Assembly: GCA_013140395.1 (NCBI GenBank)
Contig: JABFSY010000214.1
Span: 1 to 7,265 of the forward strand
Length of the DNA: 7,265 nt
Source of the DNA: Cyclobacteriaceae bacterium
Lineage (GTDB): Bacteria > Bacteroidota > Bacteroidia > Cytophagales > Cyclobacteriaceae
Direction of reading: 5' to 3'
Both the position numbers and the translations under genes were made by a program. Position 1 is the first letter of the stretch, and the number at the start of each line of letters is the position of its first letter. Positions 1 through 6,375 of this stretch are shown here, one piece after another. The notes beneath the pieces are model-generated. The model was not told the origin of the DNA. It saw only the letters and a program-made list of their open reading frames with translations, and made no database searches.

Positions 1-2628
1 ATGGAGAAGCCCGAAGTGGACTATATCCGCGGTGTTTCACCGGCCATCGCCATTGAGCAGCGCGTCAATACACGTAATCCACGCTCAACGATTGGCACGA
101 CCACGGAAATCTACGACTATCTAAAATTACTTTTTGCCAGGATTGGAACCACCTATTCACCTATTAGCGGCAAAGAAGTAAAACGCGACACGGTGAGCGA
201 TGTGGTGGATTTCATCAACAAATCCAAGGAGGGGACGCGGGTCATGATTGCGTGCCCGCTTCAGATTAACAAGGGAAGAAAGCTTAGTGACGAACTGAGT
301 CTTTTATTGAGCAAAGGATTTACGCGCGTTTTGGTAGATGGTGAAATGAAGTTTATTGAGGAGCTAACCGGTGCGACTGACGAAGAAAAAACAAAAGGCA
401 CTAAAAAGCCAAAGGCAGCAGCAAAAGTCCCCTCAACAAAAGTTAAAGAATATGAAATATTAATCGATCGCGCCTCCGTCAATGCGACCGATGAAGACCT
501 TACGTTTCGTTTATCCGATTCTATTCAAACGGCTTTCTTCGAAGGTCATGGCGAATGCTTAGTCTACTGCGAGGAAAAAAAGGTTCGGTTTTCTGATCGG
601 TTTGAGCTTGATGGCATGTCATTCACAGAGCCATCTATCAATCTGTTCAGTTTTAATAACCCATTTGGGGCTTGTCAAACCTGTGAAGGTTTTGGAAAAG
701 TATTGGGCATCGATGAAGATTTGGTAATCCCCGACAAAAGCCTTTCAGTATATGAAGGGGCCATTGCTCCCTGGCGTGGCGAGGTGATGAGTGAGTGGGG
801 AAAACCATTATTGAAAGACGGTATTAAACTCGACTTCCCTGTTCATCGCCCTTATAGTGAATTGACTCAAAAGCAGCGAGACATTATTTGGACAGGCAAC
901 GAATATTTTGAAGGCTTAAATGAATTCTTTAGATACATCACCACGAAAACGCATAAGATCCAGTATCGTGTTATGCTTTCACGCTTTCGCGGCAGAACAA
1001 CCTGTCCAGATTGTCGTGGTACCAAACTTCGAAAAGACGCGGCTTATGTAAAGATTGCCGACACCTCTATCACAGATTTAGTGCTAATGCCAATTGAAGA
1101 TGCGTTGGTATTTTTCGACAAACTCAAACTTCCAGATTACGAACAGAAAGTTTCTGATCGCATATTGACCGAAATCAAATCGCGTTTGGGGTACATGTTG
1201 AAAGTAGGTCTTGGCTACTTAACACTCAATCGAGTCACCTCCACATTGTCGGGCGGAGAATTTCAGCGAATAAAACTGGCCACGTCATTGGGGAGTGCGT
1301 TGGTTGGCTCTATGTACATTTTAGATGAACCAAGTATTGGCCTTCATCCAAGAGATACCGAGCGAATGGTGGAAGTATTGAAGTCGCTGCGCGATATGGG
1401 CAATACTGTTATTGTGGTAGAGCATGAGGAGGAGATTATGCGTGCCGCAGATCAAATCATTGATATTGGACCGGATGCGGGTTCACATGGTGGCCGATTA
1501 GTTTGTCAGGGCACGATAAAACAGATAAATAGTCAGATAAGCACGCATACAACGGACTACCTAAGCGGGAAGGAAAAAATAGCGATACCCACGATCAGAA
1601 GAAAATGGAAGGATTCCATAAACATCATTGGCGCCCGCGAGAACAACCTAAAGAATCTAAAAGTCAAATTTCCATTGGAGATATTGACGGTCGTAACAGG
1701 AGTAAGTGGTTCTGGTAAATCAACGTTGATTAAGAAAATTTTGTATCCGGCTATTGGCCGCATGAATGGTACAGTAGGAGAGACACCTGGTAAGTACGAT
1801 CAATTGACTGGTGATTACTCTAAGATCAAACAAATCGAGTTTATCGATCAGAATCCGATTGGTAAATCTTCTCGCTCGAATCCGATCAGTTATGTAAAGG
1901 CATATGATGCGATACGAAATTTATATGCCGATCAACCGCTTGCCCAACAACGCGGCTACAAGCCCTCCCATTTTTCATTCAATGTAGAAGGCGGTCGTTG
2001 CGAAACATGTGAAGGCGAAGGCGAGATTAAAGTGGAGATGCAATTCATGGCTGATATCTTCTTGGAATGCGAAAGCTGCCATCGAAAAAGATTCAAGCAA
2101 GAAGTTTTGGAGGTGGAACACAAAGGTAAATCAATTGCCGATGTGCTCGACATGACGGTCGAAGAGGGGCTCGAGTTTTTTAGAGACAAGAAACCCATCT
2201 ATGAAAAAATAAAACCACTTTTTGAAGTAGGTTTAGGGTACGTAAAATTAGGCCAGTCCTCTAACTCGCTCTCTGGTGGCGAAGCGCAGCGGGTAAAGCT
2301 AGCCTCATTTCTTGGTAAAAACTCAGCTGACTCAAGTGAACGCATACTTTTCATTTTTGACGAGCCTACCACCGGATTACATTTTCATGATATTTCAAAA
2401 TTGCTTAAAGCCATCAACGCGTTGGTAGATGAAGGGCACACGGTCATTGTGATTGAGCACAATTTAGAGGTCATTAAATGTGCCGACTGGATCATTGACT
2501 TGGGCCCTGAAGGCGGAGAAAAAAACGGTGGGCACCTTTTATTTGAGGGCACACCTGAAGACATGGCAAAACAAGGAAAAGGTTATACAGCAGAATTTTT
2601 GAGAGGAAAGCTCGCTATCAAGAAATAG
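1..2628 (+). CDS. uvrA: UvrA, excinuclease ABC subunit A (5'-truncated by window edge)
   Basis: UvrA is the cytoplasmic, dimeric ABC-type ATPase that finds bulky DNA lesions and loads UvrB in nucleotide excision repair. The 875 visible residues open at MEKPEVDYI, which matches an internal Met of the family; about 75 N-terminal residues, including the first Walker A, lie outside the window. Visible in order: a UvrB-binding region (about 55-185); zinc cysteines C225/C228 and C335/C338; first signature LSGGE (416-420) and Walker B LDEPSIGLH (from 441); second Walker A GVSGSGKS (567-574); zinc module C667/C670 and C690/C693; second signature LSGGE (757-761) and Walker B FDEPTTGLH (from 786). Keeping the UvrB-binding region argues for a true UvrA rather than the class II paralogue that lacks it. 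A Lys/Ala-rich stretch (about 128-150) sits in that region, which also lacks a Cys pair near 'YSPISGKEV'. The gene ends in TAG; no terminator is evident before the next gene. Confidence 0.97.
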   Translation: MEKPEVDYIRGVSPAIAIEQRVNTRNPRSTIGTTTEIYDYLKLLFARIGTTYSPISGKEVKRDTVSDVVDFINKSKEGTRVMIACPLQINKGRKLSDELSLLLSKGFTRVLVDGEMKFIEELTGATDEEKTKGTKKPKAAAKVPSTKVKEYEILIDRASVNATDEDLTFRLSDSIQTAFFEGHGECLVYCEEKKVRFSDRFELDGMSFTEPSINLFSFNNPFGACQTCEGFGKVLGIDEDLVIPDKSLSVYEGAIAPWRGEVMSEWGKPLLKDGIKLDFPVHRPYSELTQKQRDIIWTGNEYFEGLNEFFRYITTKTHKIQYRVMLSRFRGRTTCPDCRGTKLRKDAAYVKIADTSITDLVLMPIEDALVFFDKLKLPDYEQKVSDRILTEIKSRLGYMLKVGLGYLTLNRVTSTLSGGEFQRIKLATSLGSALVGSMYILDEPSIGLHPRDTERMVEVLKSLRDMGNTVIVVEHEEEIMRAADQIIDIGPDAGSHGGRLVCQGTIKQINSQISTHTTDYLSGKEKIAIPTIRRKWKDSINIIGARENNLKNLKVKFPLEILTVVTGVSGSGKSTLIKKILYPAIGRMNGTVGETPGKYDQLTGDYSKIKQIEFIDQNPIGKSSRSNPISYVKAYDAIRNLYADQPLAQQRGYKPSHFSFNVEGGRCETCEGEGEIKVEMQFMADIFLECESCHRKRFKQEVLEVEHKGKSIADVLDMTVEEGLEFFRDKKPIYEKIKPLFEVGLGYVKLGQSSNSLSGGEAQRVKLASFLGKNSADSSERILFIFDEPTTGLHFHDISKLLKAINALVDEGHTVIVIEHNLEVIKCADWIIDLGPEGGEKNGGHLLFEGTPEDMAKQGKGYTAEFLRGKLAIKK

Positions 2629-2676
2629 GATTATTTAATCAACTTCTGCAAATTGTAATTACTAATAGATAGAACC

Positions 2677-3084
2677 ATGCAGTTTACTAAAGTAAGTTCC
2701 GGAGAAGCCCTCCAATTGATTGAACACACAGTTTTTGAAGCGGAGAAAATAAACAAACACATAGCCGTGGCCGTTTGCGGACCTGAGGGCGAATTGATTT
2801 CATTTTTGAGGATGAATGACGCGTCTCCGGCTGCTTCGAAGATTACGCAAAACAAAGCCTACACTGCAGCATGTGATCGGAAGTCCACCAAAGAAATGGG
2901 CGATATGATGATTGCTAAAAGTCGACCGCCAGCATATTGGGGAGATTCGAAGATAACCGGCTTTGGTGGAGGCGTACCTATTTTGCAAAACCAAAAAGTG
3001 ATCGGAGGAATTGGTGTAAGTGGATTATCAGAAGCGGAAGATGAGAGAATTGCCCGCGCGGCCATTGAGAAAGTGTATGGATAA
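2677..3084 (+). CDS. GlcG/HbpS-family (DUF336) small protein
   Basis: This is a complete 135-residue protein of the GlcG/HbpS family (Pfam PF03928, formerly DUF336). Family members include a haem-binding protein of Streptomyces and GlcG from the glycolate locus; most have no proven role. The family hallmark is clear in the C-terminal half: a Gly-rich GFGGGVPI stretch, then GGIGVSG, then an acidic EAEDERIA helix start. The N-terminal part (SGEALQLIEHTVFEAEKI, then IAVAVCGPEGELISFLRM) matches the usual helix followed by a strand pair. There is no signal peptide or membrane segment, so it should be cytoplasmic. The ATG is preceded by no Shine-Dalgarno site, which is normal for Bacteroidota. It starts 48 bases after uvrA on the same strand and could be co-transcribed with it, but nothing in its sequence points to DNA repair. 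A specific ligand or reaction cannot be assigned. Confidence 0.9.
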   Translation: MQFTKVSSGEALQLIEHTVFEAEKINKHIAVAVCGPEGELISFLRMNDASPAASKITQNKAYTAACDRKSTKEMGDMMIAKSRPPAYWGDSKITGFGGGVPILQNQKVIGGIGVSGLSEAEDERIARAAIEKVYG

Positions 3085-3259
3085 TTACGGAGCTCAGCTA
3101 CTTTAATTTCTTATCAAATAGGATGAAGAAAAAGATCTTTTTTCTACCTTCATTAGGCGTATCGGTGAAAATTTACTATTCGCTGACAGGGTATTTCAGG
3201 TTTTCATGATTACTTTTTGCAACAAACAGCTATTTAGGAGATCAACAAAAACTTATTAA

Positions 3260-4381
3260 ATGAAAAACTTAAAGATTTTTATTGCTACTTTTTTGGCATG
3301 TGCAATGGTTTTCCATTCGTGCAAAGATGCCGATGTAACCTCGCAGCAAGATTCGTTACCAAAGACATTCGGGGTGGATATCCCCTCTTCGATTAGCAAC
3401 AACGTTGGGATAACTGGTGGTAGACTGGACAATGGACGCGTCAGCGATGTTGCGAATGGAAATGCGATCTACAAAAATTTAAACACTTTTGTTTCAGTCG
3501 GTGAAGGATCAGCTCAGCTTGTTCAGGCTTTTTATCGCAGCCATTCGAAAATTTAATATTAACAAAGCAATTTCGGTAAACTATGTGAGTGATGATGACA
3601 AACGAAGTAAGAATTTGGTTGTTACTGAAAAGGTTTCGTTCGAAGGCGCTACCTGGGATCTTTTGTTAACCATTACAGATGCAGAGTCTGAGAAGAATAG
3701 CGATGGAGGAAAGGGGTTACAAATTTTTTGGAATAAGACGACAAATGTAAACGGTATTGCCATTATCAAACCTTATAACTGCAATCGTACTAAAGATGCT
3801 AACCTACCAAATGCCATTTTAGAATTGACTATTCAGAAGGCAAAAGTGCTTCTTATGATGCGGAGATGGTCGTTACCATTGTTGGTCTTCCAACCACCGG
3901 ACCCAACACCGATCAATTCTCCATCAATAGTCTTAAGATGTTTGCGGGAAGAAAAGGAAATGTGGTGGATGTTTACGGGAATAGCAATCATCCGAACGCT
4001 AAGTTGTTTTCAAATTCCCAAGGACAAGGTTTTAATTGGGCGTTTGTGGCTACGGGTTCAGACCCCGACAATATTGGCGTAGCCGAAGTGGGGCTACCGG
4101 CTAGCGCACTAGATGATAGTGACCGGAAAGTGTTGTTGAAGGATAATTCAATTAAGAATACGTTTACCAGAGAGATCAACGCAGTGTATCCAGGCATCAA
4201 TCAAAATAACCTAGATGCGTATCTGGTCAATACCAATGCTCCCGGCTATTTCAATCAAACAGGCTTTGTATTGGCAGGCACCTCACCCGGTGCGGCATGG
4301 ACAGCTTTGGCACCGCGTATAGAGACGTTAACTCCCTATAATCCTAAAGTGATTGGTAACTTAACACTGTCTTTCAAATAA
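3260..4381 (+). pseudogene. lipoprotein of unknown function, broken by two compensating frameshifts
   Basis: The start ATG (3260) and stop TAA (4379-4381) share one frame, 373 codons apart, but the coding path leaves that frame and returns. Segment 1 (3260 to about 3533) encodes a lipoprotein signal: basic N-terminus, hydrophobic stretch, FHSC with Cys21 as the lipidated residue, then KDAD, like acidic surface-export signals of Bacteroidota lipoproteins. Read straight on, it stops at 3554-3556. Removing one T from the T5 run at 3529-3533 continues it as QAFIAAIRKFNINKAISV. The +1-frame segment runs to the T4 run at 3817-3820. Adding one T there gives NAIFRIDYSEGKSASYDAEM and restores the original frame to the end at SFK. 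I do not recognise the family; the product would be an envelope-anchored protein rich in predicted strands. An AGGAG (3236-3240) lies 19 bases before the ATG, too far to be a normal ribosome site. It could be a recent pseudogene or an intact gene with two homopolymer sequencing errors. Confidence 0.8.
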
Positions 4382-4406
4382 TCACAAACCTTTTCTGGTT
4401 TTAGAT

Positions 4407-4438
4407 AAAAAGCCTTTGACCAAAGTCAAAGGCTTTTT
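4407..4438. terminator. bidirectional intrinsic terminator
   Basis: A perfect 14-bp stem (4407-4420 pairing with 4425-4438) closes a CAAA loop. The stem begins with five A and ends with five T, so a hairpin followed by a U run forms in transcripts from either strand. It sits 25 bases after the lipoprotein stop codon and 27 bases after the stop of the convergent S10 peptidase gene, exactly where a shared terminator is expected. Confidence 0.92.
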
Positions 4439-4465
4439 CATTGCCAAATAAGGGTGTAGTAACAA

Positions 4466-5956
4466 TCAATACTTTGCCGATCCCGTTGGAGTACTATTCC
4501 TAATAAAATCCCTAATATGTTCATTGGAGGAAGCTAAATCCTCTGCACGCAAGTACATCATGTGCCCACTGCGGTAACCTTCAAAGCGTAAGCGGTTTTT
4601 CATTTTGCCGCTGGGGTCAAGTTGCCACATAGAATATTTGGCATCGAAGTAGGTCGTAGCTCCATCATAATAACCACTTTGAATCATCACATGCATGTAA
4701 GGGTTCTCAGCCATCGCCTGACGAAGATTTTCGCCTGTCTTATCATTCGAGTTATCCCACGGACGTACCGGGCCGAACATATTGTATTGTAGATCGGTTT
4801 TGTACTTCAATACATCGCGTAAATAATAGTTGATGGCGGGAGTAAACGAGTGCAACCAGGATGTCAACTCGGAATTATAATCGGGCTGATCACCTGCTTG
4901 CTGACGGTCGATGCCCAGATACCTGGAGTCTAAACGACCAACTGTCAATCCTTTTTCACGCAATAAATCTTTCCAAAAGTATTGAGTTGGAACTGCTAAG
5001 TTGTGGTGCATTACAGTGCGTTCCGATAACCCGGAATAGCGAGCCACTTTAGCAGCTATTTGTTTTTTCTTTTGCTCATCTAAAAAGCCACCCTTTGCTA
5101 AAGCGGGAATAAATTCATCGATCGTAAAAGCTTCTGATTCTGCCAGTGCGTCATTCAAATCTTTTTGTTGCAGATCAGCCGGCAATGCTTTTTGAAACCA
5201 CGCAGCTGCAGTATAATAAGGCAATGATAAAGCATCATTCACTGCGCCATCTCTCTTAATTCCTAAATCAGTTGGTGAAACTAAGATCACTCCATTCAAA
5301 TACATCCAATGTGAGTTTTGCAATTCGAGTGCAAGACCAGACACACGCGTAGTCCCATAACTCTCACCAATTAAATATTTTGGAGATGTCCATCTTCCTT
5401 GACGGGAAACAAAGTTGTCAACCCAATCACCTAGGTATTTAATGTCGGCATTCACACCAAAAAAAGTTGACTTCTCTGCTTTTGGATCGAGGATTCGTGA
5501 GAAGCCAGTATTCACCGGATCGATATAAACAATATCGGCTACATCTAAGATGGAATGCGGATTGTCGTGAATTCCGTAGGGCTGAACAGGAAATCCTTCG
5601 CTATCAATATTTAAAACTTTAGGGCCGGTGTAAGCAACGTGCATCCAGACAGAAGCGGAGCCCGGGCCGCCATTAAACGAGATAATGAGTGGACGTCTGC
5701 TCTTGTCGGACACGTCACTTCGTTCGTAATAGGTATAAAATAACGAAGCGCTCGGTTTGCCTTCTGCATTCCACACAGGTTGTGTACCGGCCGTTACTTT
5801 GTAGGGTACTACCTTTCCTTTTACGGTGACTTGACCGATGGAGTTGACTGCAGATTCTGCAGGTAATACCCTTTCCTGAGCCAAACCTAATACTGAAGAA
5901 AATACTACTGTTACGACAACGCAAAACCTCATTGAATTCTTAGCCATTGATTTCAT
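4466..5956 (-). CDS. secreted S10-family serine carboxypeptidase-like protein
   Basis: This is a peptidase of family S10 (serine carboxypeptidase, alpha/beta-hydrolase fold), a group that removes C-terminal residues from peptides. From the ATG at 5956 it has 496 residues, normal for the family. Numbered from that Met: an N-terminal signal peptide with hydrophobic core FCVVVTVVFSSVLGLA, probably cut before QERV; oxyanion-hole motif NGGPGSAS (95-102); DPVNTGFS (146-153); nucleophile motif GESYG with Ser199; catalytic Asp431 in SGYYDG; and catalytic His465 in SGHMMY. The full triad is present, so it is probably active, exported to the periplasm or beyond. The open frame extends upstream to a TTG at 5980, but ATG at 5956 or 5947 gives a better signal peptide. 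A third ATG at 5932 would leave little basic N-region. The gene stands alone, convergent with the lipoprotein gene and divergent from the small ORF at 6175. Its substrate cannot be inferred. Confidence 0.95.
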   Translation of the reverse strand: MKSMAKNSMRFCVVVTVVFSSVLGLAQERVLPAESAVNSIGQVTVKGKVVPYKVTAGTQPVWNAEGKPSASLFYTYYERSDVSDKSRRPLIISFNGGPGSASVWMHVAYTGPKVLNIDSEGFPVQPYGIHDNPHSILDVADIVYIDPVNTGFSRILDPKAEKSTFFGVNADIKYLGDWVDNFVSRQGRWTSPKYLIGESYGTTRVSGLALELQNSHWMYLNGVILVSPTDLGIKRDGAVNDALSLPYYTAAAWFQKALPADLQQKDLNDALAESEAFTIDEFIPALAKGGFLDEQKKKQIAAKVARYSGLSERTVMHHNLAVPTQYFWKDLLREKGLTVGRLDSRYLGIDRQQAGDQPDYNSELTSWLHSFTPAINYYLRDVLKYKTDLQYNMFGPVRPWDNSNDKTGENLRQAMAENPYMHVMIQSGYYDGATTYFDAKYSMWQLDPSGKMKNRLRFEGYRSGHMMYLRAEDLASSNEHIRDFIRNSTPTGSAKY

Positions 5957-5972
5957 TTCAAAATGTTTACTA

Positions 5973-6006
5973 CAAATCAATCATCTTTCCCTGAGATTTA
6001 TTCCAA
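5973..6006 (-). promoter_or_regulatory. candidate promoter of the S10 peptidase gene
   Basis: On the minus strand, TTGATTTG (plus 5973-5980) matches seven of eight positions of the Bacteroidota -7 box TAnnTTTG. A TTG that could serve as the -33 element lies at plus 6004-6006 with a 23-base spacer, at the long end of the usual range. Transcription would begin about 10 bases before the ATG at 5956, which also argues against the TTG start at 5980. The match is imperfect in an AT-rich region, so this is a weak call. Confidence 0.3.
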
Positions 6007-6028
6007 TTTATGGTTAACCACAATTTAT
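6004..6028. repeat. palindrome flanked by direct repeats upstream of the S10 gene
   Basis: A perfect 10-bp palindrome, TGGTTAACCA (6011-6020), lies between two copies of CAATTTAT (6004-6011 and 6021-6028) that start 17 bases apart. The left copy overlaps the candidate -33 element of the S10 promoter, so the palindrome centre would fall near position -45 of that promoter, where an activator could bind. The repeats are directly visible; any regulatory role is inference. Confidence 0.4.
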
Positions 6029-6117
6029 AGAGTATAGACGGTTTCTAAACTGGATAGGAGCGGTCAAATTTCTGCCTTTTCTGCCAAAGCCTTACATGCA
6101 TACTACTCGAATAACAA

Positions 6118-6153
6118 TTGACCATTTATCGATTTTTGAAGAAGTTACATTTG
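6118..6153 (+). promoter_or_regulatory. candidate Bacteroidota promoter for the 39-residue ORF
   Basis: TACATTTG at 6146-6153 is an exact match to the -7 consensus TAnnTTTG, ending 21 bases before the ATG at 6175, which would give a leader of roughly 15 bases. The best -33 candidate is TTG at 6118-6120 (within TTGACC), with a 25-base spacer, slightly longer than usual. The exact -7 box and its placement are the main support. Confidence 0.5.
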
Positions 6154-6175
6154 CATCTCATTAAAATAGATGCAA
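6151..6175. promoter_or_regulatory. 8-bp inverted repeat over the -7 box and start codon (possible operator)
   Basis: TTGCATCT (6151-6158) and AGATGCAA (6168-6175) are perfect inverted repeats with a 9-base AT-rich centre. The left arm includes the TTG of the -7 box and the right arm ends on the A of the ATG. Transcription starting near 6160 would leave most of the left arm out of the RNA, so a DNA operator for a dimeric regulator is likelier than an RNA hairpin. A chance repeat is possible. Confidence 0.4.
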
Positions 6176-6294
6176 TGAAATCTGTCAAATTGGCCCGCGG
6201 AATGAAAGTAAAAAAGAGAGTTAATCTGACTGCGGCACTTAGTATTTTTGCCGCAATATTGTTGATTATTTTCCTCTACTCACTAGGGAAGTAG
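6175..6294 (+). CDS. small single-pass membrane protein, 39 residues, unknown function
   Basis: A short ORF from ATG 6175 to TAG 6292-6294 encodes 39 residues. The first 16 are strongly basic (two Arg and six Lys before the helix, for example KVKKR). They are followed by one hydrophobic segment, LTAALSIFAAILLIIFLYSL (residues 18-37), long enough to cross the membrane, and a final GK. The charge pattern predicts the N-terminus in the cytoplasm. Support comes from the exact TAnnTTTG box just upstream and from its position as the only sensible gene in a 400-base gap between two minus-strand genes. There is no Shine-Dalgarno site, and an out-of-frame ATG at 6170 is followed at once by a stop. I recognise no family. 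It could be a small inner-membrane protein, a hydrophobic toxin-like peptide, or a chance ORF; no antitoxin gene or antisense RNA signature is evident. Confidence 0.55.
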   Translation: MKSVKLARGMKVKKRVNLTAALSIFAAILLIIFLYSLGK

Positions 6295-6334
6295 TCATCA
6301 AAATCACATTCAACATAACGGGCGGTAACTAGTT

Positions 6335-6375
6335 CATTTAAAAAGTAGTAATATTTCCTTGTTACTTTTTAAATG
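6335..6375. terminator. AT-rich inverted repeat overlapping the mutS stop codon
   Basis: A perfect 13-bp inverted repeat (CATTTAAAAAGTA at 6335-6347, TACTTTTTAAATG at 6363-6375) encloses a 15-base loop. It lies 40 bases past the small ORF at 6175-6294, and its right arm contains most of the mutS stop codon and the last codons of mutS. It may act as a weak terminator or mRNA 3'-end stabiliser for converging transcripts, but the stem has only two G-C pairs besides its AT core and no separate U run follows it. Confidence 0.4.

Noticed and set aside
261..482. Antisense and alternate-frame open frames over uvrA, the GlcG-like gene, the S10 gene and mutS (for example minus strand 261-482).
   Set aside because: They lie entirely within well-supported genes, show no domain pattern, and are typical byproducts of the coding strand's composition.
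3129..3142. A 14-bp perfect palindrome (A5-GATC-T5) in the intergenic region before the lipoprotein gene.
   Set aside because: It has no loop and too few G-C pairs to form a stable terminator hairpin, and it is likely in AT-rich DNA. I saw no second copy in the window.
3123..3209. A 28-codon plus-strand ORF beginning MKKKIFFLPS between the GlcG-like gene and the lipoprotein gene.
   Set aside because: The start resembles a signal peptide, but the rest has no clear hydrophobic core or cleavage site, there is no promoter box before it, and a frame this short is expected by chance.
3211..3219. TACTTTTTG as a possible -7 box for the lipoprotein gene.
   Set aside because: It has one base too many between TA and TTTG, and no convincing -33 element lies 17-23 bases upstream.
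3529..3820. Programmed ribosomal frameshifting as the explanation for the two frame changes in the lipoprotein gene.
   Set aside because: It would need a +1 event followed by a -1 event in one message. Neither site has a standard slippery heptamer, and no stimulatory structure is evident. Single-T indels are far simpler.
5957..5980. TTG at 5980 as the start of the S10 peptidase.
   Set aside because: It adds eight residues before the signal peptide, and this stretch coincides with the candidate -7 box. ATG codons at 5956 and 5947 fit better.
6096..6164. A 22-codon plus-strand ORF (MHTTRITIDH...) just upstream of the 39-residue ORF.
   Set aside because: It has no hydrophobic or domain-like pattern and would run through the exact -7 box at 6146-6153, so it is probably non-coding promoter DNA.
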